In this document: piece by piece, positions 53,501 to 61,700 of the stretch | Numbering within the stretch: position 1 is the first letter of the stretch | How the letters are laid out: the number at the start of each line of letters is the position of its first letter | Source: Pseudomonas serboccidentalis | Lineage (GTDB): Bacteria; Pseudomonadota; Gammaproteobacteria; Pseudomonadales; Pseudomonadaceae | Assembly (NCBI RefSeq): GCF_028830055.1 | Contig: NZ_CP101655.1 | Location: 5,137,137-5,201,136 of the forward strand | Direction of reading: 5' to 3' | DNA length: 64,000 bases | Program-made: the position numbers and the translations under genes | Notes under the pieces: model-generated | Seen by the model: the letters and a program-made list of their open reading frames with translations, nothing else | Told to the model about the DNA's origin: nothing | The model's database searches: none

Positions 53501-54129
53501 TGCGATAAGCCCCAGTAGTTACCATAAGGGGGCGGAGTTGGAAGTTGAAGTTTAAGAAAGTTGACGAGGCTGGAAATGCCTTGAATGTTGTTGGGGATAT
53601 CCAGTTGATGGAATGCCAGCCAGTTTTTTAATGGAATGTAGTGGCTGGAAGAAATAATGCCACCCGTGAATCTTGCCGCGGTTGCGAGTTGTTTTAATGT
53701 GTCGGCTGAATCAGGGATTGCGCGTGTCACAGTATCGATGACATTGATGAACTCAACGTCCGCTGCCGAAGGGGCTGCGACTTCTGCTTGAAGCAGTTCC
53801 CCGTCTTCGCTGATCAGGAAAAACACGTCCTCACCAGGCCCGTACGGCCCGGAAAGTGCCATGAATCCGGGCTGCCGAACCAGTTGGCGAAACACGGTTC
53901 TGGCGGAGCGGTGGGCGTGATCGAACTCGCTGTCTTCAATCAGGTTAACCAGAATTTTACTGATGTCCACGTGATCGTCTGCGCGGTCGGTATTGGTCGA
54001 CGATGGCGAGTCTGACAATTCGTAGAGCGAGGACAACGTGTCGGCAATGGCCAGGCGTTCCTGGGTCGATGCGGATGCGGGCAAAGGCTTGAACAGGTTA
54101 ATTGAATTATTCATGCGGGCGGCATTCAT
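50506..54129 (-). CDS. Large toxin/effector-like protein with degenerate Fic-like C-terminus
   Basis: 1207 residues, no signal peptide. The first 800 residues are mostly helical, with no recognised domain. A hydrophobic region (about 800-825, around VMDATLVLFAFVGAAG) and a second (about 825-860) could enter a membrane. The C-terminus (about 1090-1207) resembles the Fic fold: IQEIHARLVPDLAG, then FQGFGDGNGRTAS at 1167-1179. In Fic enzymes this is HPFx(D/E)GN(G/K)R; here the catalytic His is Gln1168 (CAG) and Pro is Gly1169, while Asp1172, Gly1173, Asn1174 and Arg1176 are kept. The general layout recalls the large dermonecrotic-toxin-domain proteins of Pseudomonas. No secretion or immunity gene is adjacent. 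GC content is visibly lower than that of its neighbours. Confidence 0.62.
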   Translation of the reverse strand: MNAARMNNSINLFKPLPASASTQERLAIADTLSSLYELSDSPSSTNTDRADDHVDISKILVNLIEDSEFDHAHRSARTVFRQLVRQPGFMALSGPYGPGEDVFFLISEDGELLQAEVAAPSAADVEFINVIDTVTRAIPDSADTLKQLATAARFTGGIISSSHYIPLKNWLAFHQLDIPNNIQGISSLVNFLKLQLPTPPPYGNYWGLSQDTGEPQLAISTDQHGAIRQCIAQVINNNGPKPQTLLDYLADAMLGSTFSKAFVQEDLDPSWALIVDTPQAKAFAQACMSALNPQAPATQTPLTHHQRSALLVAAILLDFGLAEDSARRFYHSFHLYAPRYVQATRNEIIEKLTDIVVNSYGVQPTCAPLALQLIFAGLAPEFLVVTPPNLQLGSCGWIMLRKSVLLAESVAPGLSRRMTYESLKTLGATAPVSPAQQALHDLIMTRCILVWSAINGLEPDPSEDLPTQWLVEQALGRYHTFQGQMSEALKNIATPPVSRRALARATIEGAGLDPESVIRNTSNQDESLLDLYLARRFSAYNSDWTERLQRLEPVNTLYAREIDRQYPLHQKGLGTLTRLALMQSQVADRVAIEQGHLALYRLIRVRPISSAGLIRSETDVHAPYGVILLSKVNEDICAYELFPLQGACRENQTLTRQFNARPLWLEADAQFDSQIVLYGASMDPAYFNGKALDSRPDPQTHDFVLERFAQFDRADFINYQRSPMQSFESQRFQAIAEQLVKHNPPLPYNAFYAMGYDQTTIEASNERWEQAFETILNIIIPFKECIEGLASGKEDRRSSALFSCVMDATLVLFAFVGAAGTFAKALSSSARLLNLSKVGGRFVLSLFNPLDGVPQLLQSGAKLLGKGAFKLGHYGLSITQLGAGQLRRLTNSTSGSYDLVKALNKTGAAAEIRMGLPTVAHARALFKDDTLETVEQVVARLSEKNISLPKDASVFELEHLFNNSIREAAIPLRSVQDLESSIGSTAVNDLLTAFIESKPGRFNGTYFTIGAHDYAQTLGIVAEIEAKKITYLKNHQQSVLAKDLGKAPYSDVMPESSFNPEGLIDNSQRAAAWMLQGSTSAGNDFENIVAVLREYTNNKKSLLDPLLIQEIHARLVPDLAGSIRQAGAPTKYGSSTTGFALLEQHLKTLDATHQHVDKHLLAAIAGFQGFGDGNGRTASAVYAISQLRNQQFTPMPKQVFLLLSDLG

Positions 54130-54423
54130 CCGTGAAAAGTGATGGATTGAACTAAGTTGATGGTGTTCGTTATGGCCGGGGGACTATATCAAGTGAAAAA
54201 TAGTGCAAGGTTGATGCATGGTTTCAAACTGTGTTCAAGTTCGCCAGGTGTGCTGGTTACGTGCGGATTGTCGATGTTCATTTTTTGTTAATTGATATAA
54301 GTGGCGTACTTCCGGCACGCTTGCCGAGGAGTGAAATTCTTACAGGGTAGTTTTCTTCAATACCCGGTGAGCAGGCTGGCGTTAACGTCGGCCATGTTCC
54401 TTTCAATTTGAAGCAGGTGTGCG

Positions 54424-55011
54424 ATGAGTCTGATGCTTTCCATGGCCGCGTTTGCGCTGGTCGCCTCGATAACGCCGGGGCCGGTGAATATCGTGGCGTT
54501 GAGCGCGGGGGCGCAGTTCGGTTTCCGTGCGAGCCAGCGGCATGTGGCTGGGGCGACCTTGGGGTTTGTTCTGCTGTTGGTACTGATGGGGCTGGGTTTG
54601 CATGAGGTGTTGCAGCGTTGGCCGGCGTTGACGCGGGGGGTGCAATGGGCGGGGGTGGCGTTTCTGTTGTTCATGGCTTTCAAACTGGCCACTGACAACG
54701 GTCAACTCGATGCCAAGGATTCAGGGCGCGCGCCGTCGATGCTGTACGGCGCGGTCATGCAATGGCTCAACCCGAAAGCCTGGCTGGCTTGCGTGGCGGG
54801 GATGGGCGCATTTGTCGCCGATGGCGAGGCGCGGCTGGTCTGGCAGTTCGCGGCGGTGTATCTGGTGATCTGTTATTTGTCGGTCGGCTGCTGGGTGTAT
54901 GCCGGGACGTTTTTGCGCGGCTATCTGGCTAATCCGGCGGGGATGCGTTTGTTCAATCGGGTGATGGCCGGGTTGCTGGCGGTGAGTGCGGGGTATTTGT
55001 TGTTGCCTTAG
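54424..55011 (+). CDS. LysE family transporter
   Basis: 195 residues with about six hydrophobic segments. The RhtB/LysE signature ASITPGPVNIVALSAGAQFGF lies near the N-terminus, followed by QWLNPKAWLACVAGMGAF in the second half. It probably effluxes an amino acid or a small analogue. The upstream 294 bases are AT-rich and contain the promoter of the Fic-like gene on the other strand. The ribosome site before the ATG at 54424 is only fair. It converges with the AraC gene. Confidence 0.84.
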   Translation: MSLMLSMAAFALVASITPGPVNIVALSAGAQFGFRASQRHVAGATLGFVLLLVLMGLGLHEVLQRWPALTRGVQWAGVAFLLFMAFKLATDNGQLDAKDSGRAPSMLYGAVMQWLNPKAWLACVAGMGAFVADGEARLVWQFAAVYLVICYLSVGCWVYAGTFLRGYLANPAGMRLFNRVMAGLLAVSAGYLLLP

Positions 55012-55035
55012 GGTGGCTTTTGCCCACCGGGCCTG

Positions 55036-55869
55036 TCAGCCGCGATATTGGCCGGGAGTCGCCGCCAGGTGCTGTTTGAACGCCCGCTGAAAATGCGCCT
55101 GATCGGCAAACCCGGCTTCCAGCGCCACGTCGGCGATCAACTGCCCGCTGCGCAAACGCTCACGGGCGAACTGGATGCGCTGGTTGACCACGAAGGCATG
55201 CGGGGTCATGCCGTAATGCTGCTTGAACGCGCGGATCAGGTACGACGGCGACAACTGTGCCGCGGTGCAGATGTCATCCAGGCTCAGCAGATCGGTGCAG
55301 TGCTCGCGGATGAAGTCGGCGGCGCGTTCGAGCTTGAAGTTCGGCTCGCGCACTGGCTGCGCCGCCGGGTTCAGGCGCCCCTGCAGATCGCTGAAAAACT
55401 CGACCGCCGCGCTCTGTTTACGCAGTGCGTCCTGCTGCTCGTCGACCAGCGTGTCGTACAGCGCTTGCAGGTCGCGAAACAGCCGTGGCTCCTGCAAGTG
55501 CGTGGTGGAAAAGCGTCGAAACTCGAGCTCGGCACTGAACCCCAACTGATGCTGCAAATCCGTCAGCCACGGCGTTTCCACATACAGCATCAGGTACGAC
55601 CACGGCTGGTCATCGATCGGATTGCAGGCATGCACGTCGCCGGGATTCATCAGCACCACGGTGCCGGCCACGACTTCGAACTGCGCGTGTTCATGCACGT
55701 AGATGCTGCGCCCGGCGGTGATTGCGCCAATCGAAAAATGCGCATGGGAATGCCGGGCGTAGCAGACCTCACGGCCATCGGCGATGGCCCGCGCCTCGAT
55801 AAACGGCAAGGCGTCGTCGCGCCAGAAGCGCGGAGCTTTATCAGGGTTTTTGGCGGCAGCGTGTTTCAT
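55036..55869 (-). CDS. AraC family transcriptional regulator
   Basis: 277 residues. An N-terminal cupin-type sensing domain has HSHAHFSIGAITAG and VLMNPGDVHACNP. Two AraC helix-turn-helices are at the C-terminus (TAAQLSPSYLIRAFKQHYG and IADVALEAGFADQAHFQRAFK). The start is the ATG at 55869; the open frame further 5' runs into the next gene and is not family-like. Such regulators often control the adjacent LysE exporter, encoded convergently here, but no site was found. The effector is unknown. Confidence 0.88.
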   Translation of the reverse strand: MKHAAAKNPDKAPRFWRDDALPFIEARAIADGREVCYARHSHAHFSIGAITAGRSIYVHEHAQFEVVAGTVVLMNPGDVHACNPIDDQPWSYLMLYVETPWLTDLQHQLGFSAELEFRRFSTTHLQEPRLFRDLQALYDTLVDEQQDALRKQSAAVEFFSDLQGRLNPAAQPVREPNFKLERAADFIREHCTDLLSLDDICTAAQLSPSYLIRAFKQHYGMTPHAFVVNQRIQFARERLRSGQLIADVALEAGFADQAHFQRAFKQHLAATPGQYRG

Positions 55870-55904
55870 CGTTATTGTTCCCGGCAGGCCAGACCCCGAG
55901 TGTA

Positions 55905-56408
55905 TTAGCTCTGGCCGGCAAAGGCCCGCTCCAGTTCGGCGATGTCGAGTTTTTTCATCTTGAACATGGCCTGCATCGCCCGTTGCGACTTGCTGGTGTC
56001 GGCGTCCTGCATCATGTGCATGAACGCCACCGGTACGATCTGCCACGACACCCCGAACCTGTCCTTGAGCCAGCCGCATTGCTGCGCCTCGATCGGGCCG
56101 CCGGCTGACAGGTTGCCCCAGAAGTGGTCGACTTCTTCCTGGTTCTGGCAGTTGACCTGAAACGAGATCGCCTCGCTGAACTTGAACATCGGCCCGCCAT
56201 TGAGGCCGGTGAAGCACTGGCCGTCGAGCTCGAAACTGACGGTCATCACGGCGCCTTCCGGCTTGCCGTGAAATTCCTGGCCGACCTTGCTGTAGTGGGT
56301 CAGTCCGGTGATTTTCGAATGATCGAAGATCGAGCAGTAAAACTTCGCCGCCGCTTCGGCCTGATCGTCGAACCACAGGCACGGCGTGATTTTCTGAAAG
56401 CGTTGCAT
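55905..56408 (-). CDS. VOC family protein (PhnB-like)
   Basis: 167 residues. It starts MQRFQKITPCLWFDDQAEAAAKFY and continues with the PhnB-type elements GAVMTVSFELDGQ, LNGGPMFKFSEAISF and CGWLKDRFGVSWQIVP. These are the so-called 3-demethylubiquinone-like VOC proteins, usually of unknown substrate. Start: GAGG lies nine bases before the ATG at 56408 and directly abuts an alternative ATG at 56417, so 56408 is favoured. It precedes the AraC gene on the same strand by 35 bases and may be co-transcribed. Confidence 0.85.
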   Translation of the reverse strand: MQRFQKITPCLWFDDQAEAAAKFYCSIFDHSKITGLTHYSKVGQEFHGKPEGAVMTVSFELDGQCFTGLNGGPMFKFSEAISFQVNCQNQEEVDHFWGNLSAGGPIEAQQCGWLKDRFGVSWQIVPVAFMHMMQDADTSKSQRAMQAMFKMKKLDIAELERAFAGQS

Positions 56409-56535
56409 GGCAGTCATCCTCGGCAGGTTAGACACGCAGGAGTAACAGCGTAGTCAGTCCTTGGTCGAGTGGCGGTGCCGTAGATCGACAATTGGAGCAA
56501 TTGAGGCCAAACAACGTGGGAGCGATCTGCCCGGG

Positions 56536-57204
56536 TTAGCGCCGCTCAGCCACCATTATCAGCGACTGCGGTGTTGGGCTCTGCGGATGCTGCGGTTCCT
56601 GCAGGCCGGCCAGCCTGAACCCCGCCATGTCCAAGGCATTCAGCCAACTCGACAGCGTGCGCAAGTACCACGGCATCGGCTGCCAGTGGCCCTTGAACCC
56701 GGCGAAGGATTCTTCACGCCAGCCGTCCTGATAATCACCCGCCGCAGCCGCCCACGGGTGCAGGGTCTGGATGATCAATGTGCCGCTGGGGACGAGCAAT
56801 GCATGCATCGCCGCAAGCAGCGGAATGATGTCCTGATGCAACAGCGAGAAATTCGCGCAGATCAGATCGTAATCGCGGCCGATATCGACCTGGGCGTCAA
56901 CCAGCGCCTCGTAACTGGCGACGTGCACGTTGGCTGAACCGGCCGCGCGTGCCGCCTCGACCAGCGTCGCATCGCCATCCACGCCCGTCGCCTCGATACC
57001 GCGATCGGCCAGTGCCCGCAACAACCAGCCTTCGCCGCAACCCAGGTCGAGCACGCGCTCCGGCTGACGGCCCATGATGGCCAGCAGGATCGCCTGGTCG
57101 GTGACCTGCCGGCGGCTTTCGATGGCGCCGCTGCGGATCACCTCGATCCAGGCATCAGCGTTGGTGTGCCAGCTCTGCAGAAGGGTGGATTCGGGGGAGG
57201 GCAT
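56536..57204 (-). CDS. Class I SAM-dependent methyltransferase
   Basis: About 222 residues from the ATG at 57204; further in-frame starts at 57234 (ATG) and 57276 (GTG) are possible but without good ribosome sites. The SAM-binding motif I is VLDLGCGEGW, motif II-like ATGVDGDATLVEAA, then ANFSLLHQD and LVPSGTLIIQTLHP. Small-molecule methyltransferases of the UbiE/ubiquinone type look like this. The substrate is unknown. It is separated from the upstream DUF6124-like gene by a terminator-like hairpin. Confidence 0.82.
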   Translation of the reverse strand: MPSPESTLLQSWHTNADAWIEVIRSGAIESRRQVTDQAILLAIMGRQPERVLDLGCGEGWLLRALADRGIEATGVDGDATLVEAARAAGSANVHVASYEALVDAQVDIGRDYDLICANFSLLHQDIIPLLAAMHALLVPSGTLIIQTLHPWAAAAGDYQDGWREESFAGFKGHWQPMPWYLRTLSSWLNALDMAGFRLAGLQEPQHPQSPTPQSLIMVAERR

Positions 57205-57254
57205 GTCGGCGTCCGAAACGATGGGTTGGTGCATGCAGTATGGACCCCGCAAAG

Positions 57255-57278
57255 CAGTGAGGGGCAGCCCCCTCACTG
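57255..57278 (-). terminator. Terminator-like hairpin after the DUF6124-like gene
   Basis: A perfect 10-base stem CAGTGAGGGG (57255-57264) with CCCCTCACTG (57269-57278) and a 4-base loop. The minus-strand tail has only a short T-run (GCTTTGC), so termination may be partial. Confidence 0.5.
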
Positions 57279-57291
57279 ATCGGCCTGGCAG

Positions 57292-57657
57292 CTACTGCGG
57301 CACGCGCAGCTTGTCCAGCAAGCGATTGACCAGCAGTTCGTTCAACATGATCAACTGTTGCAACGCCAGCAGCGGTTTGCGCTCCGGGCCGCCCACCGAG
57401 TTGGCGATATTGCCGGCCATGGCATGGGCCGACGACAGCGATTCACAGGCTTCGACGAGCAGGGTTTCGTCATCCAGCGTCGGGTCTACGAAGTAGATGG
57501 GGCGGGTTTTGGGCGAGAAGGTGCAAGCCTTCGATGTTTCGGGGTTGAGGTAGAAGTCGAGGGCGCGATCAGTCGCTTCTTTGACCTTTTGTGGGTCAAG
57601 GCTTGGGTCGTGGGGGACTGGGGCGGTGGCGGGAGGGTTGGGTGTGATTTTGAACAT
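57292..57657 (-). CDS. DUF6124-like family protein
   Basis: 121 residues. A proline-rich start (MFKITPNPPATAPVPHDPSLD) leads to a helical body with ATDRALDFYLNP, DPTLDDETLLVEACESLSSAHAMA and a C-terminal helix LLALQQLIMLNELLVNRLLDKL. This matches, from memory, a small Pseudomonas-restricted family recently given a DUF number (6124). Cytosolic, no cofactors evident. Members occur in several copies per genome, often by themselves, and the role is unknown. Confidence 0.7.
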   Translation of the reverse strand: MFKITPNPPATAPVPHDPSLDPQKVKEATDRALDFYLNPETSKACTFSPKTRPIYFVDPTLDDETLLVEACESLSSAHAMAGNIANSVGGPERKPLLALQQLIMLNELLVNRLLDKLRVPQ

Positions 57658-57785
57658 AGATGAGACTCTGTCTTGAAAGAATGAAGAGCCATCACTCTCG
57701 CTACCAAACGAGGGGTGGCGGCCATTTGTGGGTTGGTAGACCGGTCAAGACAGGAAAACCCGGCGCTCACAAAGGAGCCCCACGC

Positions 57786-57950
57786 ATGGCCACCATAAAA
57801 GCTGAGTCCCCCAAAGGAGACTTTATAAGGTGGCACCATACGACTGTCATGAAACGGGCTACCAAACCCGATCACTGTTTTTCAGTGACCGGCAAACGAT
57901 ATAGCCCGCCCCATAGCCGTGTAAGCCGGCGGATTCTGGTGTACGCGTAG
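57786..57950 (+). CDS. Possible small protein, 54 residues
   Basis: ATG at 57786 with AAGGAG eight bases upstream; the product starts MATIKAESPKGDF and ends RVSRRILVYA, basic and without a membrane segment. The 405-base gap between the DUF6124-like gene and the GFA gene holds nothing else clear. It could be a real small protein or part of an untranslated or repetitive element. The opposite strand is open over part of it too, and I recognise no family. Confidence 0.35.
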   Translation: MATIKAESPKGDFIRWHHTTVMKRATKPDHCFSVTGKRYSPPHSRVSRRILVYA

Positions 57951-58062
57951 GTAACGACGCAAGGCGTTGTAGCCTTTATGACGTAACGATTCGTGTAATT
58001 TAAACGGGTGTGCGGCATTGCGTTTAGACACTGAAGGCATGAGCAGACAGAGGAGGTACGAC

Positions 58063-58455
58063 ATGGATCCATTCACCGGCGGCTGCCTGTGCGGCGACGT
58101 GCGTTTCGAGGCTTCAGGCCAGCCTTACCGCGTCGGCCTCTGCCACTGCCTCGATTGCCGCAAACACCACGGCGCGCTGTTTCATGCGTCGGCGATATTC
58201 CCCGAGCATGCGCTGAAGGTCACCGGCAAAACCGGCGACTACAACGGCCGGTTTTTCTGTCCGCGCTGCGGCTCTCCGGTCTTCACGCGGTCGGGAGACG
58301 AGGTCGAAATCAACGTGGGTTCGCTGGATGAGCCGAACCAGTTCACACCCACTTATGAACTCTGGACTATCCGCCGCGAGACTTGGCTGCCGGCGTTGCC
58401 GCTGGCTCACCACTACGAACGTGACCGTGAGAGCACTGGCCGAACAGAAGAGTAA
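58063..58455 (+). CDS. GFA family protein
   Basis: 130 residues with the Zn-cysteine pattern of the GFA fold: GGCLCGDVRF near residue 6, LCHCLDCRKHHGAL near 30, FCPRCGSPVFTR near 70. A strong AGGAGG lies six bases before the ATG at 58063, deciding the start over the ATG at 58018. Unlike the other GFA gene in this window it is short and lacks an extra C-terminal segment. Function unknown; it may bind glutathione-type thiols. It is followed by the gap before the Ig-like gene. Confidence 0.88.
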   Translation: MDPFTGGCLCGDVRFEASGQPYRVGLCHCLDCRKHHGALFHASAIFPEHALKVTGKTGDYNGRFFCPRCGSPVFTRSGDEVEINVGSLDEPNQFTPTYELWTIRRETWLPALPLAHHYERDRESTGRTEE

Positions 58456-58768
58456 TGGCAGCCACAACCCTTTGTGGGATTGATATTCGCTTGTACGCCG
58501 CAAACAAATGTGGGAGCGAGCTTGCTCGCGAAAGCGGTGGTTCAGTTGGCCCAATATTGACTGCCTGCTCGCGATTATGGTTTGACATGTAACGTCGATG
58601 TGACTGACCGACGTTATCGCGAGCAAGCTTGTTCCATACTTGAATAGTGTGCATATCTACACAAATAAAACCGCTCCCCATAATCTCTTTTCTCGAAAGT
58701 AAGTTCATCTCCTTTATGGGGATAGGAGAGTTACCTATTCGGATGGCTTATTGAGCATCGTTTTTTTA
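58456..58768. other. Intergenic region between the GFA gene and the Ig-like gene
   Basis: 313 bases. Contains a REP pair (58509-58638), then an AT-rich stretch with an inverted repeat CCCCATAA (58676-58683)/TTATGGGG (58714-58721). This may end the minus-strand Ig-like transcript, though its loop of 30 bases is long. No gene was seen. Confidence 0.5.
58509..58638. repeat. Decayed REP pair (TGTGGGAGCGAGC type)
   Basis: Left arm TGTGGGAGCGAGCTTGCTCG (58509 on) is intact. The right arm (CGCGAGCAAGCTTGTTCCAT, ending 58638) has substitutions, and the spacer is longer than in the other pairs, so it has drifted. Confidence 0.7.
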
Positions 58769-61700
58769 TCAATTTTTTATATAGCACACACTGGCCCTCC
58801 GGTTGTCCAGAGGCCAATAGGCGTTGATCCAATATTGGTACGAGGGGTTGTCGTATCTCATGTAACCACTGACAAATCTTCCTTGGCCGCCCTCTTTAAT
58901 ACGTCCTATGAAAAATAAATAATCCTCACCTGCAAGGGGCGAGAATCTGAACTTTTCCATGTGCGGATAAGGAGGCTCGGGCAGACGTGTGCCGCGAGCT
59001 AAGATGTAGCTGTCCGCTTGGCTGTCTAAAACCGGTGTCGTGTCGTGGATGAGTTCCGCTACTCCTGAACATATGACGTTGTACCCGCCAGTACGCCCCA
59101 GATGGTCTGTTACGGTTATGCGCGCCGACCCGTTACCGGTGCTTCTAACCCTACCGGTGGAATCGACCGAGGCTATAGTGTCATCGGATGATGAGTATGT
59201 GAACGGAGCTATACCACTCTGGGCGGGTCGATCAGCGTATGTATCTCTCGCATCTGTTCCGCTTAATATGAAGTAGGGGGATTCAGTGAACAGGTTAAGC
59301 CCGGTTATGGCCAGAGGAGACGGATCGACAATAACCAGCTCGATCACGGTCAATCTATGTGCGGCCGAAACCGGATTCGAGCCATACAGTGCCTCGGCGG
59401 TGAAACTGTGGGCACCCACGCTCAGGCCGGTTATGGTAACGGTCCAAATGCCGCTCGTTGGGTCGGCAGTGGCTTCCCCTTTGGGCGTGTCGCCGTCCAG
59501 GATCTGGACTTTCTGGCCTTTACTGGCCGCCCCCGTGAGTGTCACGGTGGTGTCGACGGTGAAACCTGCTTCAGGAATCTCAACCCCCTTGGAGTCTTCG
59601 GCCAGGGTGATGGTCGGCCTCACGACTTCAAGGGCCCGAATGGTGTAAACCTGATCCGCAAACGCCACCGCATTGGCCAGCTGGTTACTCCGATCCAGCG
59701 CCACCCAGAATTTGATCCTCAAGCTGCTGCCATCGCCCAGCGCCGAGAGGTAGCTGTTGGCGACACTGCGCAACCAAAAGCCCTGGCTGAACCAGGTGGT
59801 GTTGACGGAGTGGCTGCCCCCTGTCCAAAGCGGCAGGTTATGTGCCATACCATCGGCTTTATGGCCCTCCAGGGTCATCCACACCTGCTGGCCCACCGCG
59901 ATCAGTGCCCAAATCAGCGCACGAATATTGGCGTCTTTGCCGTCCAGGGCCGCGACATCCAGCACGTGGTTGGCGTCGGCGTCGTCAAACTTCGGTGAAT
60001 TCAGTGCCGAGTCTGGCAAGGTGCCGACGTTAAGGGTCAATGGCGGCGAAATGATGGGCTTGCCATCCCGGGTCAAGGTGAAAGTCACCGTCACCGTTTT
60101 GCCCAGGTTGAACGCCAGCACCGAAACCAAAAGCTCAATGCTCAAACCGCTTTCACTCACCGGCTTCGGATCAGTGGTGTGCGAGCCGCCCGCCGCCGTG
60201 CCCGCTGCACCGGTCCAGGTCACGCTCAGCAGGTCATTCGGCCGCACCCCTTCCGATGGAATGACAGCGGTCAACGCATCCACGGCTTTGATCGGCTGCA
60301 GGGTGGTGCCGTCGGCCTCGGCCTGCAGGATGGTCGGTGCCACCAGCTCCAGTGCCGCCCCCACGCTAAACACCAACGGATTCGAATAACTGATCCGCTC
60401 CGGCGTGGTCTCCGTTGCCGCTCTGAGGATTTCGTACCACGACGTGATCGTCCCGTTCCGATTGGGCTCGATGTGCGCTTTGACAAACGCCTCGTTCAGG
60501 GGAAACACAATATCCTTGTCGGCATTGAACGAGGTGATTTCAATCGAGTCCGAGGTTGTGCCCGTCACCGAGCCTACCCAGAAGTAGAACAGTTCATCGC
60601 CGCGCTTGGTCGGGTTGCTGGCCCGGGGGGCCGTGAGGCGGCTGATGCCGTTGGGCAGATCCTCGGGTTCCAGCGTGCCGTCCTGCTCGCCGAGGACAAT
60701 GGGCGCCACCATTTCCAGCAGTGGCTCCCCCACCCGCAGGAGGGCGTGGTGGATGGATTCACGTCGCAGAATGCTGTCGCCGACCTCGGCCAGCAACACG
60801 TAAAACAGATCCAGCGTCCCGCCCTTGATGGCGTTGAGGTGGTTGCCTTCGACGATGATGGGGATCGGCTCTTTGGCAGCGATATCGCTGGCTTTGAGGA
60901 AGTGCCAGGCGAGTTCGGGGTCGTAGGTGGTCAAGTCCAGCTTGGTGCCGACCCAGCGCAGGACGATGGCCATGCCTTCTTTCATCACCTCGTCAAACGG
61001 AATCATGATCGCGGTGAAGGCCAGCTCGGGATCGAGCGTGCCCTGTTCAGCGTCGGTGGCAATCGGCGCCAGCAGGCGCTTGGCTTCGCCAATGATATGG
61101 ACGAAGCGTCCTTTGGCCTGCAGGTCTGGCGAACCGCTGCGTTCCACACGGTAGCTGAACACCGCCTGGGTCTTGGCCAGCAGCCGCGCGGCGGCGTTGG
61201 GCAGTTTCAGTTCGAGGACGCTCGGCAGGTTGGTCAGTTTCTCGCCACGTACTTCGATGGCGACCGGGTCGCCCTCCAGCGTGGTGCCTCTGATGATAGC
61301 GACGGGCACGTCGCCGAGTTTGAAATCGACCTCCGTGGCGTAAATCTGCAGGGTCACCGAGTCATCGCCCAGGGTGTCCAGGTTCAGCACATTGTTAATG
61401 GCCTCCTTGACGATGGCAGCCCCCAGCCGTGTGTTACCGGTGTCGACCCGGATGAGTATCTCGGCACTCCAGTCTGCGGAGCGGTTGTCGACGATGTCAT
61501 GCACTTCAAAGACCACGGCCAACCCCTCGGGGCCGGTATCGCCTGCGTTGAGGATGGTGTCCTTGTCGACATGAATGTTGAGGGGGTGTCCTTCCGGGTC
61601 ATCGATATGTTGCTGGGTGACGGGCTCGGAAAATACAAACCAGCCGCCCCAGCTCAATTTGCAATGGTCCCCCACGGCGATATTGGGGTACAGCGGTTTA

